This document shows positions 37,020 through 45,575 of a stretch of DNA of 64,000 nucleotides, in pieces. Every line of letters begins with the position of its first letter. Position 1 is the first letter of the stretch. The notes below the pieces were generated by a model that did not search any database, was not told where the DNA came from, and saw nothing but the letters and a program-made list of their open reading frames with translations. The translations under genes were made by a program, and so were the position numbers. Source of the stretch: a virus; IMG/VR virus record IMGVR_UViG_3300025121_000282, positions 1 to 64,000 of that record. The stretch is one strand, 5' to 3'.

Positions 37020-37255
37020 GATTCTTGTTAGTACTTTATACCAATCTTGGCTATATGTCTATTATGTTGTTTAAAGACACTTTCTTGTTACTAGGTTATA
37101 TGTCCCCAACTCGGTGTTAGTTCTTTGTTATTGTTCTGAGTGTTACTAGGCCGTATGCCTATTTAAACTTAGTACAAATTATTTTATCTCTCCAAAGACA
37201 ACAAGACCAATAATTATTTTGTGGGTACTGTCTGTACTATTGTTTATTTTTTATA
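37020..37255. other. Non-coding stretch with degenerate repeats
   Basis: I see no gene here. The AT-rich stretch contains a repeated block: TGTTACTAGG at 37086-37095 and again at 37141-37150, each followed by a TATG(T/C)C sequence. TTCTTGTTA occurs at 37022 and 37083. It could be an RNA processing region, a protein-binding array or debris from insertion of the downstream endonuclease gene. Confidence 0.5.
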
Positions 37256-37285
37256 TTGCGCTGAGCAGCCCCGATCTTGTATAAT
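37256..37285 (+). promoter_or_regulatory. Candidate sigma70-type promoter for the methyltransferase fusion gene
   Basis: TTGCGC at 37256-37261 is followed after 18 bases by TATAAT at 37280-37285, which is about 30 bases before the ATG. The preceding double terminator would isolate the gene, so its own promoter makes sense. No direct evidence of use. Confidence 0.5.
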
Positions 37286-37315
37286 GTTGTAACACAGCAT
37301 AGGAAATAAACAAAA

Positions 37316-40189
37316 ATGACTGATTACCAACAATTGTTAATTGCTGCAGGCATTACTCCGGGTACTATCCATGAACTGTACCTAAAGCACACAGATGTGG
37401 AATTGGCAGCCCAGGCTTCTGTGTTTGACCAGATAGTCCCGGAACATGTGGTGGCTTATTGGCGTAAAAAATGGGGCGTGAAGACTCTAACCTTTCGTCA
37501 GCGTAGAGACCTGGGCAAAGGTATACCAGACATTTCTGGACTCACTAAAGAGAAGTTTCTGGAGTTACATACCAATTTTGGAGACACTCAAATTGCCAAA
37601 ATTTATAACATCAGTAAACAGGGTATAGCCAAGCTTAGACAGCGATATGGCATTGCAGCCGTCAGTTATGAGAAGAGAATTAACCCAACAGACGAACTTA
37701 CTGATTTTCAGAAAGCCGTAATTATTGGAACATCTTTGGGAGATGGCCACATTACTGCGTCAGGATGTTTAAAGTTAGATCACTCTGCGGCTCAAATGAA
37801 TTACATCAAATTCAAACACGGTGTAGTTGCAAATATTTCTAAACGATTGCAATACTTTGAAGGAGATAGATTTAGAGAATACTTGACTTATGGGTTCACT
37901 TTCGTGACCTCTCCACACTCATGGGTAAAGGAGCTTCGTTCTATTTTGTACCCAGATGGAATCAAAGTTTTTCCATTGGATGTAATTGCTAGTTTGAAGC
38001 CTGTCTCTTTAGCTATGTGGTATTTTGACGATGGTCACTATGAAGACTATCCTAGTATTGCGATGGGACTGGCTACTTTGACTGATGTAGACAACGCTAT
38101 TGTTGGATTAGACACAGCCTTTGGTCTTAAAACGTATCTTTCTCCACGATCTTTACCCAATTGCCATGTTCTTCAGTTCAGAGCAGAGTCTAGTGATAGA
38201 CTATTTGAGTTAGTAGCTGAGTTTGCTACTCCAGATGTTGCCCACAAGATCCCTAAAAAATTTTGGCCTATTAAAATCGACTTACCTAAATACAAGGTTA
38301 CCAGAGAGGAGCTTCAGGTATCTAATGACCTGCAGAAGAAGTCTAAGTCTTGGCTCACAATGACTGAGGCAGAACAAGCAGAGCACACAAATAACGTTTT
38401 TCTTGGGTGGAGAGAAGTTGGTTTTCCTTTTCAGACTCCTAAATCAGAAGAGCTTCAAACCATCGTTGGTTTAGAAGACTATCAGATTTTAGACGAAGAT
38501 ACGATCAAAGCTTGCCAAGTTGGGCAAAGTATATGTCAAGCTTTCATGCCCCACATTTGGGGTCAAAAACCCATTGATTCTACTTACTCTATTAAAGAGA
38601 TTTTTGATGATGATCACATGTTTAAAACCGTTATTGTCAAATCTTTAAATGAAAAGAAGTCTGTTACAGCTGGTGCAATTAGAAGTTCTTTGCGTTCATA
38701 TCGCCGTTCAGGCTTATACAATTTTCGCCCAGCAGCTGCCCGTGTGTTGGTAGATAAGTATTGCGTTTCTGGCGGTACTGTATTTGACCCCTGTGCAGGG
38801 TGGGGTGGCAGACTTTTAGGTGTATTGCTATCTGAACAGAGGGTCAATTATGTGGCCTGTGAGCCTAGCTCTGCTACTTTTAATGGTTTAAATGAACTGA
38901 CCAATTGGTTGCAAGAGCACGGGGTAAATGCCAACAATCGCGTTCATTTGCACAACACCCCAATAGAGGACTTCATAGTTCCGGATGGCATAGACCTTAT
39001 TCTGACCTCCCCTCCATACTGGAAAAAAGAAATTTATTCAGACGAACCAACCCAATCTAGTATTAGGTATACTACTTATTCTGACTGGTTGGATCGATTT
39101 TTGAAACCGTTGATTGAGAATTCTTGGAAGAAACTCAATGCTGGTGGCCACATGATTTTGAATGTAGACGATTTTAATTTAAATAAGGAAACTTACAACT
39201 TAGTAGAGGATACTCAACGAATTGCGACTCAAGTTGGGTGCGGCTCTCCAATATCAATTTTTAAATATGACATGGCTTCTTATGGTGTAGAAAATTTTGA
39301 GTCGGTTTTAATATGGCAGAAAGAATCTGGGGTTGTACTTCCATTCCATACTAGACCTAAAGTCAAGTGTCAGCACTGTGGTGGTGATTTTGAAGCTAGA
39401 GCCGGCAAACAATTTTGCTCTACTTTGTGTCGAGTAAAAGGACATCGTCATAATTCTAAATTGCAATCTGACACAGCCAAATTTTGGGCATTGGACGAGT
39501 ATACCCGTTCTATTACAGATAAGTGTAGGTCTTGTGGATTTTATAAACTAAAATCTAATCTTTTGGGTCATGTATGTTCTGACTGTTCTGTTTTACCTCA
39601 TAACCCCAAGAAAATTTGCAAATTTTGTTCAAACCCGTTTCAAGCCGAAAATCTTACTCATCAATACTGTACTGAAGCCTGTTATAAAAAATACCGCAGA
39701 CGTGAATATCGAAAAACAGTTCCTGCTAAAACAACTCGCACAGCCAAATGTCAAATTTGTGAGAACGAATGGGAAGTCCCAGCAACAGGTGGGTGGCCTA
39801 CTAAATGTGATCAGTGTAAGAATCAATCTGATTTAGACGATCGGAAACGAGTTTGTCAGTATAGACATTGCAACACTGAATTTGTAGACACCTCTAAGTT
39901 TCAGGGTATGCATTTTTGTTCACCTGAACATCGAGGTGCCGAAAAACGCATACGTTCAGGTGCAACTGCTGATGTGCCCCCTAAGGATCTCGTTATTGGT
40001 CGTCAACGCAGTAAATGTATGCTGTGTAAACAGCCATTTCTGCTTAATGGAACTAAAAATACTCGTTGTGATGATTGTAAGGTAAAGACCAGAACTAAAC
40101 AGTGTTTGCGGTGTAGCAATCCTTTTATTGATGACAGTGCAAATAACACGTGCAAATTTTGTATTGTTTGCACTAAAATTTCACGTTAA
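37316..40189 (+). CDS. Fusion: HTH, LAGLIDADG endonuclease, DNA methyltransferase, zinc-finger array
   Basis: This 957-residue protein combines three functional parts. Residues 1-125 are helical with an HTH-like SKQGIAKLRQRYG. Residues 130-320 hold a LAGLIDADG endonuclease (IIGTSLGDG, 136-144; MWYFDDG, 234-240), both catalytic Asp present. Residues 460-670 are an amino-methyltransferase of the TSPPYW type: SAM motif VFDPCAGWGGRL (489-500) and TSPPYW (564-569). Residues 685-952 contain seven cysteine modules, mostly CxxC pairs about 20 apart. No intein splice signals are present. The gene is flanked by a double terminator and its own promoter, so it may be a self-contained inserted unit. Target and effect are unknown. 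Confidence 0.85.
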   Translation: MTDYQQLLIAAGITPGTIHELYLKHTDVELAAQASVFDQIVPEHVVAYWRKKWGVKTLTFRQRRDLGKGIPDISGLTKEKFLELHTNFGDTQIAKIYNISKQGIAKLRQRYGIAAVSYEKRINPTDELTDFQKAVIIGTSLGDGHITASGCLKLDHSAAQMNYIKFKHGVVANISKRLQYFEGDRFREYLTYGFTFVTSPHSWVKELRSILYPDGIKVFPLDVIASLKPVSLAMWYFDDGHYEDYPSIAMGLATLTDVDNAIVGLDTAFGLKTYLSPRSLPNCHVLQFRAESSDRLFELVAEFATPDVAHKIPKKFWPIKIDLPKYKVTREELQVSNDLQKKSKSWLTMTEAEQAEHTNNVFLGWREVGFPFQTPKSEELQTIVGLEDYQILDEDTIKACQVGQSICQAFMPHIWGQKPIDSTYSIKEIFDDDHMFKTVIVKSLNEKKSVTAGAIRSSLRSYRRSGLYNFRPAAARVLVDKYCVSGGTVFDPCAGWGGRLLGVLLSEQRVNYVACEPSSATFNGLNELTNWLQEHGVNANNRVHLHNTPIEDFIVPDGIDLILTSPPYWKKEIYSDEPTQSSIRYTTYSDWLDRFLKPLIENSWKKLNAGGHMILNVDDFNLNKETYNLVEDTQRIATQVGCGSPISIFKYDMASYGVENFESVLIWQKESGVVLPFHTRPKVKCQHCGGDFEARAGKQFCSTLCRVKGHRHNSKLQSDTAKFWALDEYTRSITDKCRSCGFYKLKSNLLGHVCSDCSVLPHNPKKICKFCSNPFQAENLTHQYCTEACYKKYRRREYRKTVPAKTTRTAKCQICENEWEVPATGGWPTKCDQCKNQSDLDDRKRVCQYRHCNTEFVDTSKFQGMHFCSPEHRGAEKRIRSGATADVPPKDLVIGRQRSKCMLCKQPFLLNGTKNTRCDDCKVKTRTKQCLRCSNPFIDDSANNTCKFCIVCTKISR

Positions 40190-40242
40190 CTATTCTTTTA
40201 CCCTTTTTATGCCCGTGTTAGTTTAACTACATAGGTTTTACC

Positions 40243-40677
40243 ATGACTACCATTGCAGATGCCATTTTAAGAGTAGCTTCGGTTTTACAAATCTCTGCTG
40301 ATAAACCTGTTGACAGGCTGCAAGTTATAATAGACAAAATTACTGAAGAGATGAAGATCAGTGACAACCCTGGTCTTGAACGTTTTCCAGCCGTTGTACG
40401 GTATCTAAGAGACCACAGAACGTCTGAATCCCTAGCCACAGACGTTCTGCATAAGATGTTCCCTAAAGACATGTCCCGTGATGTCAAGAACACTGTGTAC
40501 ACCAATAGGTACAACCCTAAAGTTGGTGACCATGTTAAGATTGTTGGTGGCAACTACAATGGGCATGTTGGTACCGTTCAAAGCCTGCACGAAGACAAAG
40601 TTATAATTGTTCTCAATAAACCAGTTACTGTTACGTATCATTCAGTATCAGTCCCTGACGTTTACATACATCGATAA
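40243..40677 (+). CDS. Hypothetical protein with KOW-like domain, 144 aa
   Basis: The C-terminal half contains VGDHVKIVGGNYNGHVGTVQSL (about 93-114), a good match to a KOW/SH3 motif that binds RNA or ribosomal partners. The N-terminal half is helical, with ILRVASVLQ at residues 9-17. It is a clean single-copy gene after the methyltransferase fusion. Role unknown. KOW domains also occur in NusG-like factors, and a transcription or translation link is possible. Confidence 0.6.
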   Translation: MTTIADAILRVASVLQISADKPVDRLQVIIDKITEEMKISDNPGLERFPAVVRYLRDHRTSESLATDVLHKMFPKDMSRDVKNTVYTNRYNPKVGDHVKIVGGNYNGHVGTVQSLHEDKVIIVLNKPVTVTYHSVSVPDVYIHR

Positions 40678-40685
40678 GCCACAAC

Positions 40686-41078
40686 ATGTCTCTTTTGAAT
40701 AAACTGAGATCCATCAGAACAGAGATGGCTCACGCTGCTCAAGAGGTGTATGACTCTTGGGACCAGGATGAAGATGGGGACGACCCAAAATTTGGCTCTG
40801 GTGGTATTTGTGACCGCATTTCTGACGCACTGGCTAGCGTAGTTGTCAACGCCATAGAAGACGTGGAAGTGCACGAGGGTGGGCAAGATGGGGACGACCA
40901 CTCGTGGTTAATCGTTATGAATAATGCCGAGGCCTACTCAGTGGACATACCACCCAGGGTGTACGAGACTGGTGGTGGGTACTCCTGGAAGAAAATTCCG
41001 GATGTTGTGTTCAAGTCTGACGACATTGTAATAGATAACATTCCTATTGGAGATGTTATAAATTTACTTGAGGATTGA
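40686..41078 (+). CDS. Hypothetical acidic protein, 130 aa
   Basis: Rich in Asp and Glu, especially in residues 18-75 and near the C terminus, with no cysteine motif and no membrane segment. It begins 9 bases after the KOW protein. Function unknown. Confidence 0.6.
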   Translation: MSLLNKLRSIRTEMAHAAQEVYDSWDQDEDGDDPKFGSGGICDRISDALASVVVNAIEDVEVHEGGQDGDDHSWLIVMNNAEAYSVDIPPRVYETGGGYSWKKIPDVVFKSDDIVIDNIPIGDVINLLED

Positions 41079-41080
41079 AA

Positions 41081-41683
41081 ATGACACCAGACAACATACT
41101 TGAAAAATACACAAATAAAATTACAACCTACCTTAAGGACCCAAAACGGTCCAGAAACATTTTGGACCAAGTACTTATAAACCTGCATACCCAAATATTT
41201 GAAGAGTTACCAGTCTCAGTCTCTATTACAAAAAAAGAACATATAGACCTCGGCCACGGTAGGGTTGATGGATACGAAGACATAAAAGTACCCGGTGTAC
41301 CCTCTAGGTGTCTCTTGAAGTTAAGTTATACTATCGACATCCCAGAGGTACCGGGTTCGGTTGAACACGAAGCAGTAAGTGACATAATTAAGTTTCTGTA
41401 TGCTATTTTGCATGAAGAGGACCAGCTAGAGAAAATAGTTGAGCACACTATAGAGAACGACGATGAAAACTTTCCTGGGACCATAGACTGTGGCAGGGGC
41501 ATTTCTGCTGCTGTTGTGTACCAATTGCACACGTTGGAAGCAGATACTTTCATTGGCCACCAGGACCAATCTAAAATTTCTGTGAAGCTTGACATACACT
41601 TAAACCTTGATCCAGAAACTAAGTTTCATAAAGATGAATACCCCCACTTGAAGCCCGAAAGTCATAGAAGAGTGGAACCATAA
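41081..41683 (+). CDS. Hypothetical protein, 200 aa
   Basis: ATG 41081 is preferred to TTG 41075 because GAGGA (41070-41074) lies 6 bases upstream. The protein is mixed alpha/beta with a strongly acidic mid-section and a His/Pro-rich C terminus. Unknown function. Confidence 0.6.
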   Translation: MTPDNILEKYTNKITTYLKDPKRSRNILDQVLINLHTQIFEELPVSVSITKKEHIDLGHGRVDGYEDIKVPGVPSRCLLKLSYTIDIPEVPGSVEHEAVSDIIKFLYAILHEEDQLEKIVEHTIENDDENFPGTIDCGRGISAAVVYQLHTLEADTFIGHQDQSKISVKLDIHLNLDPETKFHKDEYPHLKPESHRRVEP

Positions 41684-41707
41684 CGAAACCCGTGTTCGTT
41701 GTATAAT
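41682..41707 (+). promoter_or_regulatory. Hairpin and TATAAT element before the gene at 41743
   Basis: AACGAA (41682-41687) and TTCGTT (41695-41700) form a 6-base stem with a 7-base loop, overlapping the upstream stop. TATAAT follows at 41702-41707. It may be a weak terminator overlapping a promoter -10. No convincing -35 lies 17 bases upstream. Confidence 0.35.
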
Positions 41708-41742
41708 TATAGCTGACGTGTAATAACAACACAGGAAAACCA

Positions 41743-42624
41743 ATGTCAGAGATTGAATACGAACGCGGCGTGTTTTTTACTTATGTGGTGCGCAGTGTGT
41801 TTACTGATGGCCAACAGGACATGCGGTTCAGTGTAGGTGACGAATTCGAGTACGACGGGACAATACTTCGTATTGGTAATGAAGAGACTACGTCACAAAG
41901 AATTAGAGGCGCCATCAAACACGGGTGGGCCACCAGACTGGGAAGCCCTAAGGTTGCGTTACAAGCACCCAGGGCCAACATAAAGATCTCTGCTGCACTT
42001 CCTGAAAACCGGGCTAAAGGTATGATGGAAATGACTGTGGAGAGATTTGAAGACGAGCGGGTGGTGGGTACTGTTGATGGCATCCGCGCTGCCGCTAAAA
42101 ACCCGAGTGGTAACATAGGGAAAGACCGTCAGCCCGCTCCTGCAGTTCGTACGGCATCAGAACTCAACTTTGTTGGTGATTCGGTGAGTGCTCCTGTCTC
42201 TCGTGGGGACAGAGTTGTAGCTACAATAAGCACCCCTCTTAAGACCTCATTTAACACAGAAACTGGTAAGACTGTGGACTTGAATACCGGCAAGCCCATT
42301 TTATCTGTGGATGAGGGTAAAAGAATAAATAGTGGCTACAGCGAAGCAGAAATTGCTAACATAAACAGAGACACTGCTCCTTCTCGGGTGGTTGAGCGTG
42401 CATCTAGACCCTCTGTTGCCCGTCCAACAGTTAAGGCACCAGTCCAGGCCGCTCCTACAGAATTGGAGTGGGACCTTAGTGCCAATCCTATGAAGAGAAT
42501 TGGAGACATGAGAAAGCAGTTTGCTGACCGTCCCGATGTTCTTTTACAGCTTTACAGCATAGAAACGCCTAAAATTAAGGCCATGATGGTGGAAAGATTT
42601 CCAGGGGTGTCATTTCCTAAGTGA
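41743..42624 (+). CDS. Hypothetical protein, 293 aa (possible virion protein)
   Basis: Unknown. The first 60 residues look like a small folded domain, followed by a polar basic linker with AVRTASELN, a Ser/Thr/Pro-rich middle and a helical C terminus (about 240-293). GG-rich ACAGGAAAACC precedes the ATG. The next gene starts at GTG 42621, overlapping its stop. It has the basic-T-A-S motif seen in several putative virion proteins. Confidence 0.6.
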   Translation: MSEIEYERGVFFTYVVRSVFTDGQQDMRFSVGDEFEYDGTILRIGNEETTSQRIRGAIKHGWATRLGSPKVALQAPRANIKISAALPENRAKGMMEMTVERFEDERVVGTVDGIRAAAKNPSGNIGKDRQPAPAVRTASELNFVGDSVSAPVSRGDRVVATISTPLKTSFNTETGKTVDLNTGKPILSVDEGKRINSGYSEAEIANINRDTAPSRVVERASRPSVARPTVKAPVQAAPTELEWDLSANPMKRIGDMRKQFADRPDVLLQLYSIETPKIKAMMVERFPGVSFPK

Positions 42625-43190
42625 TACTTGTATTAGCACAGCTGGTGAGTCCTATCACCCCTCCAACAGAGGATGTTTGTATAAACCACACAATGTGGTC
42701 CGCGCAAATACGCCCTCTGTTGGAGAAGTTAGATAGACTTGAAAAAAGTACCCCCAGTATAGAGCTAGACCCAGTATACATTGTAGAGGACCAGTTCGGT
42801 AGAACGTACGTAAAGAATACCAAGGCAAAAGGCACTCTTAGATGGGCGGATTTTACCGTAGACCTTGAGTGGGAACCTAAGGTAGACATACATAAAATCC
42901 AAACTTCGAAGTCAGAGTCCAAATTTGACTTGGAATTTCAGTTTTTGTTGTACCCATTCGGAGTTTACAAATCTGGGCCTGTAATAGAAAATTTTGACAT
43001 TTCTTTAGCGTACCCACTTTTTGAGTGGAATTCATTCTCACCAATAGTGTACACAGGCATTCAGTCATACGGATTTGGAACTCAGTATCGTCTGGTACCT
43101 CATATGGCTTTGAGTGTAGTATTGGGTAATGGATGGTACACTCAAATTGACCTGTATGGCGGTCTAGGTGTGGCGTTTAGTATTTTTTAA
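42621..43190 (+). CDS. Hypothetical protein with outer-membrane-like C terminus
   Basis: Starts at GTG 42621 inside the preceding stop. The N-terminal 15 residues are hydrophobic (ILVLAQLVS) but not a clear signal peptide. The last 60 residues alternate hydrophobic and polar residues with Gly and aromatics and end AFSIF. A C-terminal Phe is typical of outer-membrane beta-barrel proteins. It could be a phage protein destined for, or mimicking, the outer membrane. Cys19 is the only cysteine. The call is inference. Confidence 0.45.
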   Translation: MILVLAQLVSPITPPTEDVCINHTMWSAQIRPLLEKLDRLEKSTPSIELDPVYIVEDQFGRTYVKNTKAKGTLRWADFTVDLEWEPKVDIHKIQTSKSESKFDLEFQFLLYPFGVYKSGPVIENFDISLAYPLFEWNSFSPIVYTGIQSYGFGTQYRLVPHMALSVVLGNGWYTQIDLYGGLGVAFSIF

Positions 43191-43207
43191 CTCTTGTATT
43201 GTTACAC

Positions 43208-44839
43208 ATGGATAACACAGTATACGACAAACTAAAATCAATCCGCTCAAAGACTGATTTAGAGATTAAGCCTTCACAGTTTATAAACAAGACTCTGCCT
43301 GGAACTGACACACCACTAGAAGCTAGAAACTACCAGAAGATAGGTATACTTCATATACTACTAACCCCTAGGATGGTACTTGGAGATGACACTGGACTCG
43401 GAAAGACCCTGAGTAGCATTTTTGCTTTATGTTACATATGGGAACGTGAGTCTCTAAAGACCATAGTTGTTACCACCAAATCGGCTAAGAGACAGTGGTG
43501 GGACGAGTTTTACAAATTCACCAACCAGGGTGACAAGGTTAAAGTTGTAGAGGGTAAGCCACAAGCACGTAGAGAAGTGTATGAGGCGTTTGCCAAAGAT
43601 GACAGTCGAGTCCTTATACTACACTACCACCTGTTGATTCAAGATTATGCCTACCTACTATCAGCCATAAAGGGGATAAGATACGCCCTGGTACTGGACG
43701 AAGTGGCTAATTTAAAAAATCCAAAGTCCAAAACACATAAAATATGCTTTGCTTTAGCAAATAACAAAAATGTAGCCAGGGTAGTCGGACTTACAGCCAC
43801 ATTACTTAAGAACAGATTGGAAGAGGGTTTTGGTGTTTACAGGATAGTTAAGCCTGACGTATTTTCTACTTATTATAAGTTTTTAGACGAGTATTGCATC
43901 GTTAAAATGCAGAAAGTCCCTGGAAACAGACAAGTACCCATAGTGGTTGGCCATTCTAAGATTCAGATTCATAACTTTAGACAGGCCATCGACCCATATT
44001 TTATAGGCAGGCTAAAGTATGATGTTGCCAAAGAGTTGCCTAAGATAATAACAAGAATAATAGACTGTTCTATGTCTAAACAGCAAATAGACCTATATAA
44101 AGAGATATATATAAACAACACACTTACTAAACCCAACGGAGAAGTCCTAGAGCTTACAGACTTGACTCAGAATGGGTATGCCCAAGCTGTGGTAAATAGC
44201 CCCCATTTGCTAGGTTTCACTGTAACTGAAGACCCCAAGTTAGAGACAATACTAGACTTACTAGAGAATGAGCTAAGCGGCGACAAAGTTATTATTTTTA
44301 GTCAGTTACGCACCATGATAGACACCATGGTGCCCCGGTTAACCAAAATAGGAAGGAAGCCATGCAGGATAACCGGGTCTGACAAAGAAAAAGAACGGGA
44401 AGCAGCCAAGAAGGGATTTCAGGGGGATAGGTATGACACTATATGTATTACCACCGCTGGGTCTGAGGCTATTAACTTACAACAAGCATCGGTCATCATA
44501 CTATACGACACCCCCTGGTCCTGGGGTGACTATCTACAGATTCTAGGTAGAGCAGTGAGAATTGGGTCTCCTTATGAGGGCGTTACGGTGTATCATATAG
44601 CAGCCAGTATACCCTCAATTCATAAGATGGGAAAGATTGCGTCTCCATCTAAACGACTCTGTCCTTCGGATTCTGTCCCTACTATTGATTACATCAAGAT
44701 AGCAAGGATCATGTCCAAAAAGAGCTTGATCGAAGCGGCTATGGCTCAGTCTTCTACAGTTTTAGACATAGACAAAGATGATGTTGTGTCGAATAAAGAT
44801 TTGATTCGTCTTGCCAGAGAAGAACTGGCAGCACAATGA
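43208..44839 (+). CDS. SNF2-family DNA helicase
   Basis: Superfamily 2, SNF2-type translocase. YQKIGILHILLTPRMVLGDDTGLGKT contains motif Q-like and Walker A (Lys66), LVLDEVANLKNP is motif II, GLTATLLKN motif III, VIIFSQLRTM starts the second domain, and ILGRAVRIGS is motif VI. Such enzymes act in replication fork remodelling or DNA repair in phages. ATG 43208 (MDNTVYDK) is preferred to the upstream TTG. The protein is short of accessory domains, and its stop overlaps the next gene. Confidence 0.9.
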   Translation: MDNTVYDKLKSIRSKTDLEIKPSQFINKTLPGTDTPLEARNYQKIGILHILLTPRMVLGDDTGLGKTLSSIFALCYIWERESLKTIVVTTKSAKRQWWDEFYKFTNQGDKVKVVEGKPQARREVYEAFAKDDSRVLILHYHLLIQDYAYLLSAIKGIRYALVLDEVANLKNPKSKTHKICFALANNKNVARVVGLTATLLKNRLEEGFGVYRIVKPDVFSTYYKFLDEYCIVKMQKVPGNRQVPIVVGHSKIQIHNFRQAIDPYFIGRLKYDVAKELPKIITRIIDCSMSKQQIDLYKEIYINNTLTKPNGEVLELTDLTQNGYAQAVVNSPHLLGFTVTEDPKLETILDLLENELSGDKVIIFSQLRTMIDTMVPRLTKIGRKPCRITGSDKEKEREAAKKGFQGDRYDTICITTAGSEAINLQQASVIILYDTPWSWGDYLQILGRAVRIGSPYEGVTVYHIAASIPSIHKMGKIASPSKRLCPSDSVPTIDYIKIARIMSKKSLIEAAMAQSSTVLDIDKDDVVSNKDLIRLAREELAAQ

Positions 44840-45570
44840 CCAATTTAAACCCTAACTGTACTAAGTGTGGGGGGCGTGGCCACTACAAGACTCATAAAGA
44901 CGAATTGGGCCGCCGTGTCTTTAAAAGATGTGAACTGTGCCACCCTACTACAGCCAGTTTGGCTAATTTGGGCAGGCTGGAAAATGCACCGACTCTGTTG
45001 CAAGACACCACAGAGTCTAACCCTATACTTAAATTTTTAAGTTCTAATTTGGTTATACGTGACACCAACTACTCAGACCAGTACAGCATGTTTGACGTTT
45101 TGCTTAAAAATGCGGTGCTAAAAACCCCTGACTGGGTATACGGGGAAGTTACAGACAGAGAGTTGGTTGATGCTTGGTTGGGTAAAAGTGATTTGCTAGA
45201 GGGCATGGGCATCACCAGGGAACGGCAGTCTAGTACAGATTTGGTAAGAAAACCACCGCTGTTGATTCTAAGATTAGGGTTTATTACATACAAACACAAT
45301 GGGTTATCTGAACAAGTGTCTGATGCTCTGTTATTTAGAAAAATGTACAACAAACCCACTTGGGTTGTACTAGGTATATCAGACGACTTTGACCAGACAC
45401 ACCCCTGCTGGTCTCCTAAAAACGCTGAGATACTCTCCAGCTTTCCTCAAACCACCCTTGCTAAAGGGGCCAAAAAAATACCCAAGCCAAAGCCCGGTGT
45501 TGCTCCAGACACTTCAGGTACATCTGGTATACCTAATGACGGATATTTCTCGGATATTTCGAAGGTTTAA
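44836..45570 (+). CDS. Putative helicase loader-like protein without P-loop
   Basis: The N terminus is a zinc-ribbon-like module: CTKCGGRGHYKTH then CELC (about 7-36). Residues 105-215 have a segment (KPPLLILRLGFITYKHNGLSEQV, then LLFRKMYNKPTWVVLGIS) that resembles the Walker-B and sensor-1 part of DnaC-type helicase loaders, but no Walker A GKT is present and the DE is replaced. A Pro/Lys-rich tail follows. It lies just before DnaB, so a loader function is plausible but unproved. Confidence 0.4.
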   Translation: MTNLNPNCTKCGGRGHYKTHKDELGRRVFKRCELCHPTTASLANLGRLENAPTLLQDTTESNPILKFLSSNLVIRDTNYSDQYSMFDVLLKNAVLKTPDWVYGEVTDRELVDAWLGKSDLLEGMGITRERQSSTDLVRKPPLLILRLGFITYKHNGLSEQVSDALLFRKMYNKPTWVVLGISDDFDQTHPCWSPKNAEILSSFPQTTLAKGAKKIPKPKPGVAPDTSGTSGIPNDGYFSDISKV

Positions 45571-45575
45571 CAACA

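Noticed and set aside
37316-38300. Intein in the methyltransferase fusion
   Set aside because: No Cys/Ser at a start junction, no terminal HN, and no interrupted motif that would be restored. A fused endonuclease explains it better.
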